A stretch of DNA of 64,000 bases from Puniceicoccaceae bacterium (GTDB taxonomy: Bacteria; Verrucomicrobiota; Verrucomicrobiia; Opitutales; Coraliomargaritaceae). Location of the stretch: contig PBYS01000031.1 in assembly GCA_002729725.1 (NCBI GenBank), positions 1-64,000 of the forward strand, written 5' to 3'. The position numbers and the translations under genes are program-made. The notes below the pieces were generated by a model that was not told where the DNA came from, searched no databases, and saw only the letters and a list, made by a program, of their open reading frames with translations. Positions 8,169-15,915 of this stretch are shown here, piece by piece. Every line of letters begins with the position of its first letter. Within the stretch, counting starts at the first letter, position 1.

Positions 8169-9341
8169 CTAAAGTTTCCCGTTGAAGGCTCGTTGTTGGA
8201 GGGCGGCGTAGAGGGTGTCGAGTTCATCGAGTTGGCGGCGCATGCGTGCCTTCTGGGCTTCCACTTTTTCGACGATGGCCGCGAAGTGTTGTTGGAGTTC
8301 GTGGGGAGGAAAGAATACAGGGGCAGTTTTTATTAACGCAATATTTAGCGTGGGTTGGCTAACTGTTCGTGTTTCTTTTAAGAAATAACGTTGAACACTT
8401 GGTGCTCGTAAGCAGTGCATCATAAATTCTCGGCTAATTTCCTCCTTGAGGGGAATGCGTGCTACTGCCCTCGCAATATTATAGCCTTTCGCAGATTTCG
8501 GGACACGACAAATGGTTCCGACCGAACCGACGCAACTAACAAGAAGTTCACGACCATTGAGGCGCGAGCGGCTATATTTTTTCTCAATTTCAGGCGATAT
8601 ACATTTTACTTTAGTTGTATTAAGTTCTCCTGATACAAAATCACCAACGCGAATCAGCGGTTTACCGGTCGGATCATCGTCGCCGGGTTGAACGACTCCA
8701 TAGTTGATTTTGTCATCGCCTTCAATCAACGAAGACAGTTCTTGCTGCTCCCAGCCCTTTGGGTTGGTGACGGGGTCGCCGAAGAGGTCGAGGAAGGTGG
8801 ATTGGAGGAGGGTGTCGAGCTGGGCGAGGGCCTCGCGGCGCTTCGCCCGCAAGCTGTCCGCCGCATCCAAGATGCCCGCGATCCGCTTTTGCTCCGATAA
8901 CGGGGGGAGCGGGATTTTGAGGGATTTGATGATTGTTTGGCTAATATTCGGTTGGCCTCCGCCGACTCTTTGAGAGAGTAAATGATCCTTCGCTGACTTG
9001 AGCACCCAGTAAAGATAATCGAGGTCGCAAATATTTGTATCGGGATAAATATTGCAGATCGCTTGATTTGTAGCCGCTGTGATTCCGAGCTTTGAAACTT
9101 GGCCAACTGTTGCGCCATACATTGCAATTAAGATTGCACCGGGTTGGAGTAACTTGGCCGATGATCCTTTAAGGCCAGCTTCTGTTATGTATTCGCTTGC
9201 GGTGTCTACAATACTTCGAGCTAACTCACCTGATTTGACCCAAGGGATTGTGCCGTTGACGTAATACTCCTGCTGCTTTGATCGACTGGGAGTTCCTCCG
9301 CTGCCAGTTCTACAAAAGTCTTTTATTTGTAGTAGCTGCAT
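8169..9341 (-). CDS. hsdS: Type I restriction enzyme specificity subunit HsdS
   Basis: 390-aa DNA-recognition subunit with two target-recognition domains (about 1-160 and 200-350), each followed by a conserved helical spacer. The central spacer is PLPPLSEQKRIAGILDAADS with QLDTLLQSTFLDLFGDPV; the distal one is PHELQQHFAAIVEKVEAQKAR with LDTLYAALQQRAFNG. These are hallmarks of HsdS. The start codon shares one base with the hsdM stop (TAATG at 9339-9343), so translation is coupled. The target sequence cannot be read from the protein. HsdS defines the specificity of both methylation and restriction. Confidence 0.97.
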   Translation of the reverse strand: MQLLQIKDFCRTGSGGTPSRSKQQEYYVNGTIPWVKSGELARSIVDTASEYITEAGLKGSSAKLLQPGAILIAMYGATVGQVSKLGITAATNQAICNIYPDTNICDLDYLYWVLKSAKDHLLSQRVGGGQPNISQTIIKSLKIPLPPLSEQKRIAGILDAADSLRAKRREALAQLDTLLQSTFLDLFGDPVTNPKGWEQQELSSLIEGDDKINYGVVQPGDDDPTGKPLIRVGDFVSGELNTTKVKCISPEIEKKYSRSRLNGRELLVSCVGSVGTICRVPKSAKGYNIARAVARIPLKEEISREFMMHCLRAPSVQRYFLKETRTVSQPTLNIALIKTAPVFFPPHELQQHFAAIVEKVEAQKARMRRQLDELDTLYAALQQRAFNGKL

Positions 9342-10921
9342 TACAGCATTCCCTCCAATTCCTTGCGGCCTGCTTCAATCTCGGCGTCGAGTTGGGCGAT
9401 GGTGGCGAGGATCTCTTTGGGGGCGGCATATTCGACCGCTTCGTATTCCACTTCCTTGTAGCGATTGATCGAGAGGTCGTAGTCGTTGGCGGCGATTTCG
9501 GCCTTGGGGACTAGGAAGCTGCGCTCCGTTCGCTTGCGGGTCGCTTCGCTCGAAGTTTGAAGTTTGAGGGGTGAAGTTTGAAGGGATTGCCAGCGCTGGA
9601 GAATATCGGGCAGGTTGTCCTTCTCGATGTATTCGGGGAGGTTTGCGCCGTCGTTCTTGGCTTGGAACTCCTCATTCTTAATTCGTAATTCCTCATTCAC
9701 CGCAGGTGTCCGCTTGTCGTCGAGCGTGTAGCCGTCGGCTTGCATGTCGTAGAACCAGACATTGTCGGTGCCGCCGGAGTTGGTCTTGGTAAAGAACAGG
9801 ATGGCGGTGGAGACGCCCGCGTAGGGTTTGAAGACGCCGCTCGGCATCGAAATAATGCCGTCGAGCTTTTGTTTTTCGACCAGGATTTTGCGCAATTCCT
9901 TGTGTGCCTTGGAAGAGCCGAAGAGCACGCCGTCGGGCACGATCACCGCTGCGCGTCCGCCTGTGGTGAGCAGGCGCAGGAAGAGGGCGAGGAATAGTAG
10001 CTCGGTCTTCTTGGTTTTGACGATTTGCAGTAGGTCCTTGGCGGTGCTCTCGTAGTCGAGACTGCCTGCGAAGGGTGGATTGGCTAGAATCAGGGAGTAG
10101 GCTTCGGCGTCGCCCGCGTGGGCTTCTTCCAGTGAGTCCTTGTAGCGAATGTCAGGATTCTCAACGCCGTGGACCAGCATGTTCATCGAACCGATGCGCA
10201 GCATGGTGCTGTCAAAGTCGTAGCCGTGAAAGGTGCCCTCGTTGAAACGCTTGCGACTGGTGGCGTCTTTATAAATCGCGTCGCCGTGGTGGTCGGTCAG
10301 ATATTCCGAGGCGGCGATGAGGAAGCCTGCCGTGCCACATGCTGGATCGCAAATGGTGTCCTTCGGGGTGGGAGCCATCATATCCACCATCAATTTGATG
10401 ATGTGGCGGGGCGTGCGGAATTGGCCGTTTTGCCCCGCAGAGGCGATCTTGCCCAGCATGTATTCGTAGAGGTCGCCCTTGGTGTCGCGGTCGGCCATGT
10501 CGATACTGTCGAGTTGATCCACCACCGAGGCCAGCACACGGGGGGAGGGCATCATGAAAGTGGCGTCCTTCATGTGCTGGGTGTAGGTGCTATCGGCCTC
10601 GCCGTCGCCTTGATCCGATTTGCCGAGTTCCTTCATGAACTTGAACACATCGTCGCGCACGGTCTTGAACATGTCCTCTGGCGCGAAGTCCTTAAAGCGC
10701 GACCAGCGCAGATTGTCTTGCTCGCCAGTGAAGATCGGCTCCTCGATGGGCTGCTTTAAGCGGTTGGCCTTGCTCTCTTTGAGCATGTGCAATTCGTCGA
10801 GCCGCTTGATGAAGAGCAGGTAAGTGAGTTGCTCTATGACGGAGAGCGGGTTGGAGATGCCACCGGACCACATCGTGTCCCAGATTCTGTCTACTTTGGA
10901 TTTAAGTTCGCCTGTAATCAT
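9341..10921 (-). CDS. hsdM: Type I restriction-modification DNA methyltransferase HsdM
   Basis: 526-aa N6-adenine methyltransferase subunit. The N-terminal HsdM_N helical domain is at about 5-150. SAM-binding motif I DPACGTAGFLIAA is near 190 and catalytic motif IV NPPF near 282. Near residues 407-421 and 445-459 the C-terminal part carries low-complexity peptides (LRIKNEEFQAKND and TSPLKLQTSSEAT). Their DNA looks like the AATTCTTAATTC-type and GAAGTTTGAAG-type repeats found between genes in many genomes. These lie before the conserved AANDYDLSINRYKE end. It is the first gene of the defence operon. Functional despite the insertions, as far as motifs show. Confidence 0.97.
   Translation of the reverse strand: MITGELKSKVDRIWDTMWSGGISNPLSVIEQLTYLLFIKRLDELHMLKESKANRLKQPIEEPIFTGEQDNLRWSRFKDFAPEDMFKTVRDDVFKFMKELGKSDQGDGEADSTYTQHMKDATFMMPSPRVLASVVDQLDSIDMADRDTKGDLYEYMLGKIASAGQNGQFRTPRHIIKLMVDMMAPTPKDTICDPACGTAGFLIAASEYLTDHHGDAIYKDATSRKRFNEGTFHGYDFDSTMLRIGSMNMLVHGVENPDIRYKDSLEEAHAGDAEAYSLILANPPFAGSLDYESTAKDLLQIVKTKKTELLFLALFLRLLTTGGRAAVIVPDGVLFGSSKAHKELRKILVEKQKLDGIISMPSGVFKPYAGVSTAILFFTKTNSGGTDNVWFYDMQADGYTLDDKRTPAVNEELRIKNEEFQAKNDGANLPEYIEKDNLPDILQRWQSLQTSPLKLQTSSEATRKRTERSFLVPKAEIAANDYDLSINRYKEVEYEAVEYAAPKEILATIAQLDAEIEAGRKELEGML
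9544..9699. repeat. Short repeats inserted in frame in hsdM
   Basis: Two simple-repeat stretches are visible: 9544-9586, built from gaagtttgaag-type units, and 9659-9699, built from attcttaattcgtaattc-type units. Both are translated in hsdM without breaking the frame. They sit in a variable linker of the methyltransferase C-terminal part. Confidence 0.6.
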
Positions 10922-10923
10922 GT

Positions 10924-10960
10924 GTGAACAGGTATAGGCGGTTTCGGTTCACGGATGCAA
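10924..10960 (-). promoter_or_regulatory. Putative near-leaderless promoter of hsdM
   Basis: On the minus strand TTGCAT (10955-10960) and TATACC (10931-10936) are spaced 18 bp and would place the transcript start within a few bases of the hsdM ATG. A GTGAAC/GTTCAC inverted repeat (10924-10929 and 10947-10952) overlaps the -10 region and could be an operator. Pattern match only. Confidence 0.4.
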
Positions 10961-11145
10961 ACGTTCTATCGAGTGTTCAGCCGATTCTTTTGTGCCGCGC
11001 TGCACGTTGTTCTGGTGTCGACATTATGTCTAATTGTGCTTTTTCCTTTCGTGAGTGATGAAATTGATCCTCGGGGGGCGGGGGCGGGGGCGGTGTCTTT
11101 GATCCCCTGCTGATCGTGAATCAGGAGGTTGGTGCTGGGAACACT

Positions 11146-11810
11146 TTAGTAGGGGTGGAACACTTTCGTACTATTATATAGAGCGGAAGTTAAGATCCTA
11201 GTGACTGGTGAATGCTTGTAGGTCGTGAACTCTAAGGACTCGCGTAGCATCGAATGAACCTCCGTTGCGGTCTTTCCTGCTGCTAAATCCACCCCGTGCA
11301 TAATCGCGGCAGTGTCCTTTTCGCCTTCGACGATATAGAGGCTTTGTTGCTTGGGGGAAATGTTGCCGAGGCCGTTGGGAGTCTTGAGCCATGACTTCGG
11401 ATTGACTGATTTGCTTCTGCTGATGGTGTCGCCGTCGTTGCGGCGTGCTGTGCTCCCGAGTGTGTGCGCGTCTGCCAGAACCCAGACCTTTTCGACCTTA
11501 AAGGTGTTCTGGTGCGCTGCGACGAAGCAATCTCCAACATGAAGCATCCCTCTCTGAGCGAGGCGCGATGGTCCTTCGATGCCACATAACTCGATGCTCT
11601 CCGCAATTCGATACAGGGTGTATTCGTTCAGTCGTCGCGAATGTATGCTAGGTAGCTTTGGCTCTGATGCCGGTGATGGACTTGTGCGACGTGTGTGCGG
11701 ACGCTCCATAGGTTTAAGCCGAGTTCTTTGTCAATCAGTTGAGCCGCCTCTTCATTGCTGCCCCCTTTCCCCGTCGCGCTGATTTGTGAGGTTGTATTCT
11801 CGCGTCGCAC
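11146..11810 (-). pseudogene. Broken primase/TOPRIM-like gene
   Basis: Two minus-strand frames appear to belong to one former gene. The first (about 11,700-11,810) reads GKGGSNEEAAQLIDKELGLNL, like the zinc-finger end of phage or plasmid primases. The second (11,146 to about 11,709) continues with RRLNEYTLYRIAESIE, WVLADAHTLGSTARRNDG, SWLKTPNGLGNISPKQQ and the TOPRIM-like strand LYIVEGEKDTAAIM. This order matches primase-like proteins of mobile elements. A frameshift near 11,700 separates the pieces, and the product ends soon after the TOPRIM start, so it is broken at both ends. It lies just upstream of hsdM and suggests that the defence island arrived with, or inserted into, a mobile element. 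Confidence 0.55.
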
Positions 11811-11888
11811 TCTTCATGACTCGCGGCGTTGCTTTCTGTTCGTCTGAACGGAGGCATTTAATGTGAAACATAGCTTATTGATAGTAGC

Positions 11889-12311
11889 ATGCTTAAATAC
11901 GCGATTTGTGAGTCAGAGGAATTAGTCGTCGTCGAATACAGTGGAGAACTGGATTTTGATACGATGGTTCGCTATATGCATGTTATTTGGGCCGAACCTG
12001 TCTTGCGTAGCCACTTTGCTTGTATTTGTGATCTGAGTCTGGCGCAGCTTCAGATGAGTTCGCAGGATATGGAACGACTGTTCTTTTATATCATGTCGGA
12101 CGAACGAAGTCTGCGTGGACCTTGCGGTCTGGTAATCGCGACGCCAATGGAAACGGCACTCGGCTTCTTATTTCAGAATATCACGCAAAAAGAAACTACC
12201 GACGGTGAGGCGGCTGTTGCGCTTCAAATTTTTAGTGAATGGGAGAATGCCTGTAAATTTGTAAACTGTGCCATTGATCGAGATGCTCTGGTCTGGCGCA
12301 TCGTGGAGTGA
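11889..12311 (+). CDS. Unknown 140-aa protein, SpoIIAA/STAS-like fold possible
   Basis: Starts [25 protein letters not shown]..., a pattern of short strands and amphipathic helices ([31 protein letters not shown]) seen in SpoIIAA/STAS-like single-domain proteins. No signal peptide or membrane segment. Its last 144 bases overlap the 3' end of the convergent permease gene. No function can be assigned. The frame is coherent and protein-like, so it is probably real. Confidence 0.6.
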   Translation: MLKYAICESEELVVVEYSGELDFDTMVRYMHVIWAEPVLRSHFACICDLSLAQLQMSSQDMERLFFYIMSDERSLRGPCGLVIATPMETALGFLFQNITQKETTDGEAAVALQIFSEWENACKFVNCAIDRDALVWRIVE

Positions 12312-13637
12312 ACACTCCATGATGTAAAATAGCAAAAAGATCGCGCCGATGGCATAGGTCATCCAATGTAGTTGTTTGGCCTTGCCGCTGGTGACGCGTA
12401 GGAAAATGTAGAGCAGGAAGCCAATGGCGATGCCGTGGGTGACGCTGAAAAATAGGGGGATGGTGATCGCGGTTAAGATCGCGGTGACGCGTTCAGTATA
12501 CTCTTCGTAGGGCACATGTCTGAGCCCTTCACCCATGAGTAAGCCGACGAATATGAGTGCGGGCGCGGTCGCCAGCGATGGAATGGCGGCGATTAGGGGG
12601 TAGAAAAAGAGGGCGATCAAAAAGCAAACTCCTACCACAACACTGGTAAATCCTGTGCGCCCACCTGCTTCGATGCCGGCTGCGGACTCTACATAGGAGG
12701 TGGTGGTGGAGGTGCCGAGCATCGCGCCGCAGATGGTGGCGAAGGCGTCAGCGCTTAATGCGCGGTTGGCACGTGGCAGTTCATCGTTTGCATCTAAGAG
12801 ATTGGCGCGGCGGGAGAGCCCGATGATGGTACCGACAGAGTCAAATAGATCTAGAATCAGCAGGACGAAGAGTACTTGCAGTGATTCGAGGTTGGTGAAG
12901 GGGTAGAACCAATCGAGTTGTAAGAATGTTTCGCCGAGTCCGGAGGGGAGGGCAAAAAAGTTCTCGGGTAGCGTGGTTAACATCTGTGAGCTGCCTTCGG
13001 GGCTGGCAGGGTTGAGCACAAATAGACCCCCGATGGCGAGGGCTAGCATGCTGATGATGATGGCCCCGGGAATGCGCCAAACTGTTAGGGCGCAAATGGC
13101 AAAAAGCCCGCCTAGGCCGAGCAGTACGATTGGGTCTGTGAAATCGCCATGAGTGATAATGGTGGCTGGGCTGGCTTCTACCAGGCCCGCTGCTTTCAGA
13201 CCTAATAGTGCGATGAAAAAGCCGATGCCAGCCTGGATCCCGACTTGCAGCCCTTTCGGCACCGCGTTGATAATCTGTTTGCGAAGCCCCGAAGCGGATA
13301 GCGCGACGAAGATCAGGCCATTCCAAAAGGTGAGGCTCAATGCGCCCTGCCAGGGGATGCCCATGCCTAAGACGATGATAAAGGCGAAGTAGGCATTGGT
13401 CCCCATGCCGGGGGCGAGGGCGATCGGATAGTTTGCCATGAAGGCCATCAAGAAGCAGCCCACTGCTGCGGCGATGGCGGTCGCCATCATCACTGCTTGA
13501 GGGTCCATGCCTGCATTGCCGAGCAGCATTGGGTTGACCACGAGTATGTAGGACATCGCGGCAAAGGTGGTGAAGCCTGCGATGAGTTCCGTTTTCAGGT
13601 TGGTCTTGTGCTCTGCGAATTTAAAGAATTTTAGCAT
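12168..13637 (-). CDS. NCS2/AzgA-type purine permease
   Basis: Inner-membrane nucleobase:cation symporter of the AzgA branch (adenine/guanine/hypoxanthine). Many hydrophobic segments. AzgA-type signatures are [10 protein letters not shown] (about 78-87) and the TM10 region [20 protein letters not shown] with [22 protein letters not shown]. At 489 aa it is longer than the usual 430-450. The extra C-terminal residues after [12 protein letters not shown] are encoded in antisense to the 140-aa gene and look unlike a transporter tail. It starts 39 nt after the Tsx-like channel gene, suggesting an uptake operon: nucleosides/bases through the outer membrane, bases through the inner membrane. Exact substrate unknown. 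Confidence 0.9.
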   Translation of the reverse strand: MLKFFKFAEHKTNLKTELIAGFTTFAAMSYILVVNPMLLGNAGMDPQAVMMATAIAAAVGCFLMAFMANYPIALAPGMGTNAYFAFIIVLGMGIPWQGALSLTFWNGLIFVALSASGLRKQIINAVPKGLQVGIQAGIGFFIALLGLKAAGLVEASPATIITHGDFTDPIVLLGLGGLFAICALTVWRIPGAIIISMLALAIGGLFVLNPASPEGSSQMLTTLPENFFALPSGLGETFLQLDWFYPFTNLESLQVLFVLLILDLFDSVGTIIGLSRRANLLDANDELPRANRALSADAFATICGAMLGTSTTTSYVESAAGIEAGGRTGFTSVVVGVCFLIALFFYPLIAAIPSLATAPALIFVGLLMGEGLRHVPYEEYTERVTAILTAITIPLFFSVTHGIAIGFLLYIFLRVTSGKAKQLHWMTYAIGAIFLLFYIMECSLHDAPDQSISINGTVYKFTGILPFTKNLKRNSRLTVGSFFLRDILK

Positions 13638-13676
13638 GGTTGACGAGTTCGTGATGAATGCGAGGCGCGGTAAAGT

Positions 13677-14483
13677 TTAGAAGTGGTATTTGAGCAAGAA
13701 GCTACACGCGCTTTGATCGGTGCGGAAGGGGAGATCTTTTAAGCCGTATTTGTTGCTCCAGTAATCGTATTCAACACCTACGTAGAGGCGTTGCGACTCA
13801 TCCCATAGTAGTTTGCCTAGGTTGTATTTTATCTGTGGGTTGATGTGTAAGTTTTCTTCGTAGCCGGAGTTCTCGGATGCGAACACATAGTCAATATAGC
13901 CGTCGATAATGAATTCTGATTGGCCAAATGGGAGGGTGTAGCCGAAGCAAGGTGTCAATTGCCAGCCGCGTGAAACATTATTCTGCGGATCACGGTAATA
14001 GAGGTTCAGGTGGAAGTAGTCAAAGCCCGGTAGATCGAGGTCGATGCCGATGCCGTAGAGCAAGCTCTCTACGTCGCCTTCGCCGAATTCATAAGTGGTG
14101 GCGACTAAGACGTCCTGCACTGGCCCAAGGCTCCATTCGCGATCTGTGATTTTTCCGAAGCTGAAGCGTGGGGAGAATTCCCCGTAGAAGGCGGACTCTT
14201 CGCCATCTGTGTCCAGATAATCGAGGTAGTCGATAAATGTGAAGCTGTCGCCAAAGCTCCAGGCACTGACATGCTCGAAGGTGACGGTTTGCTGATCCTC
14301 CGCATCGACGCGGTATTTGCCGCCATAGAGGTAGCTCAAGCTGAAGTCTTGCCACTGGATCCATTGCGGTGCCCAGCTACCAGAGTCTTCCTGAAGGGGA
14401 GCCTCTTCCGCCTGCAAATTGGGCGTAAGCGTGAGCATGCTAACTAGTGTGGATGTTTGAATGAGTCTCTGTAGGGTTTTCAT
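13677..14483 (-). CDS. Tsx-like nucleoside-specific outer-membrane channel
   Basis: 268-aa beta-barrel protein of the Channel_Tsx family. It has an N-terminal signal peptide ([19 protein letters not shown], cleavage near QAEEA), [20 protein letters not shown], a Tsx-like [20 protein letters not shown] segment, [11 protein letters not shown], alternating aromatic strands, and a terminal phenylalanine (LLKYHF) as in outer-membrane barrels. ATG at 14483 gives a clean signal peptide; an in-frame ATG at 14498 is possible. The adjacent purine permease and the divergent uracil permease support a role in nucleoside or base uptake. Confidence 0.88.
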   Translation of the reverse strand: MKTLQRLIQTSTLVSMLTLTPNLQAEEAPLQEDSGSWAPQWIQWQDFSLSYLYGGKYRVDAEDQQTVTFEHVSAWSFGDSFTFIDYLDYLDTDGEESAFYGEFSPRFSFGKITDREWSLGPVQDVLVATTYEFGEGDVESLLYGIGIDLDLPGFDYFHLNLYYRDPQNNVSRGWQLTPCFGYTLPFGQSEFIIDGYIDYVFASENSGYEENLHINPQIKYNLGKLLWDESQRLYVGVEYDYWSNKYGLKDLPFRTDQSACSFLLKYHF

Positions 14484-14664
14484 GGACAGGCAAAGCATCG
14501 AAATCGGGGAGCGAGTCCAATGCTATTTCTGCATGTCCTAGAAGTAGTTGAAATGTGAGTGTGATCTATTAGTAGCACGAATCATGCGACAAAACGTGCT
14601 TCTCGTTACTTGTTTCGGTTTTTTTAACTCGCGCGCAGCCATGTGGCACAAATGATTCCGCCCC

Positions 14665-15915
14665 ATGGCAGCAACCGACTATAAATTTCGCCTGAAAGAT
14701 AGCATCATTGGCTTACAGTTTCTTTTTGTGGCCTTTGGCGCGCTGGTGCTAGTGCCCATACTGACTGGCTTAGACCCCAACGTGGCCTTGTTTACGGCAG
14801 GCATCGGAACGCTCGCTTTTCAATGTATCAATCGCAAGAAGGTGCCGCCCATCTTCCTGGCATCGTCTTTTGCCTTTATTGCACCTATTATGTATGGTGT
14901 GCAAACCTGGGGGCTGCCGGGTACATTGTCGGGTCTGATCGCAGCGGGTTTGTTTTATGTTTTAATTAGCTTCTTAGTGCGACTGCGACGTGCGGACTGG
15001 TTGCACTATATTCTGCCGCCCGTGGTGGTGGGCCCCGTGATTATCACCATCGGTCTGATTCTCGCGCCAGTTGCGGTGAATATGGCGATGGGGAAGACGG
15101 GGGATGGCGCCGTTGAGTTGGTGCCTTTGCGGCAGGCGATGTCGATTTCTTTACTTTCACTGATGGTCACGATCGTGGTGATCTTAAAAGGGCGGGGCAT
15201 GTTCAAGCTACTGCCTGTGCTGTGCGGCATCGTGGCCGGTTACACGCTTTCGGTTGTGCTGGGAGTGGTGGATTTTGCGGCGGTATCGAATGCGCCCTTA
15301 TTTGCGCTGCCTGCATTTACGGCGCCTGAGTTTAATTTAGAAGCGATCCTGTATATGTTACCGATTGCAATTGCACCTGCGGTCGAGCACCTCGGCGACA
15401 TTCTCGCGATCAGCAGCGCGACTAAGGAAAACTATCTGGAAAAGCCAGGCCTAAAGAATACACTTTTGGGCGATGGTGTGGCCACCTGCCTGGCGGCGTC
15501 GATGGGCGGCCCACCCAATACGACTTATTCCGAAGTCACCGGGGCGGTTAAAATCACGCAAGCCTTCAATCCAGCCATCATGACTTGGGCGGCACTCTTC
15601 GCCATTTTATTGGCATTTGTCGCAAAGCTGGGCGGTTTATTGGCGACTATCCCTGTGCCCGTGATTGGAGGTGTGTTGATCTTATTGTTCGGAATTATCG
15701 CCAGTATCGGCATTCAAACCATTGCGGATCATAAGGTCGACTATAACGATTCGCGTAATCTCATCATAAGCTCCGTGATTTTGGTCAGTGCGATTGGTGG
15801 GATGAGCTTGGACCTAGGCTTTGTCTCACTGAGTGGGATCGGGCTCGGTGCGCTCTGTGGCATTGCTTTGAATTTGGTGCTGCCGCGCACCCAGCCGAAA
15901 AAAGACGAGGCCTAA
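14665..15915 (+). CDS. uraA: Uracil permease, NCS2 family (UraA-type)
   Basis: 416-aa inner-membrane uracil-xanthine permease. N-terminal [20 protein letters not shown] and the later [31 protein letters not shown] region carry the NCS2 signature; [20 protein letters not shown] holds the substrate-site Glu/Asn pattern of UraA. About 12-14 hydrophobic segments. It is divergent from the Tsx/AzgA pair and convergent with mfd, whose stop codon overlaps its own (15,912-15,915). It would import uracil for salvage. Strong family match. Confidence 0.92.
   Translation: MAATDYKFRLKDSIIGLQFLFVAFGALVLVPILTGLDPNVALFTAGIGTLAFQCINRKKVPPIFLASSFAFIAPIMYGVQTWGLPGTLSGLIAAGLFYVLISFLVRLRRADWLHYILPPVVVGPVIITIGLILAPVAVNMAMGKTGDGAVELVPLRQAMSISLLSLMVTIVVILKGRGMFKLLPVLCGIVAGYTLSVVLGVVDFAAVSNAPLFALPAFTAPEFNLEAILYMLPIAIAPAVEHLGDILAISSATKENYLEKPGLKNTLLGDGVATCLAASMGGPPNTTYSEVTGAVKITQAFNPAIMTWAALFAILLAFVAKLGGLLATIPVPVIGGVLILLFGIIASIGIQTIADHKVDYNDSRNLIISSVILVSAIGGMSLDLGFVSLSGIGLGALCGIALNLVLPRTQPKKDEA

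Noticed and set aside
10169-10759. Plus-strand 196-aa frame
   Set aside because: Lies entirely antisense to hsdM, whose motifs are certain.
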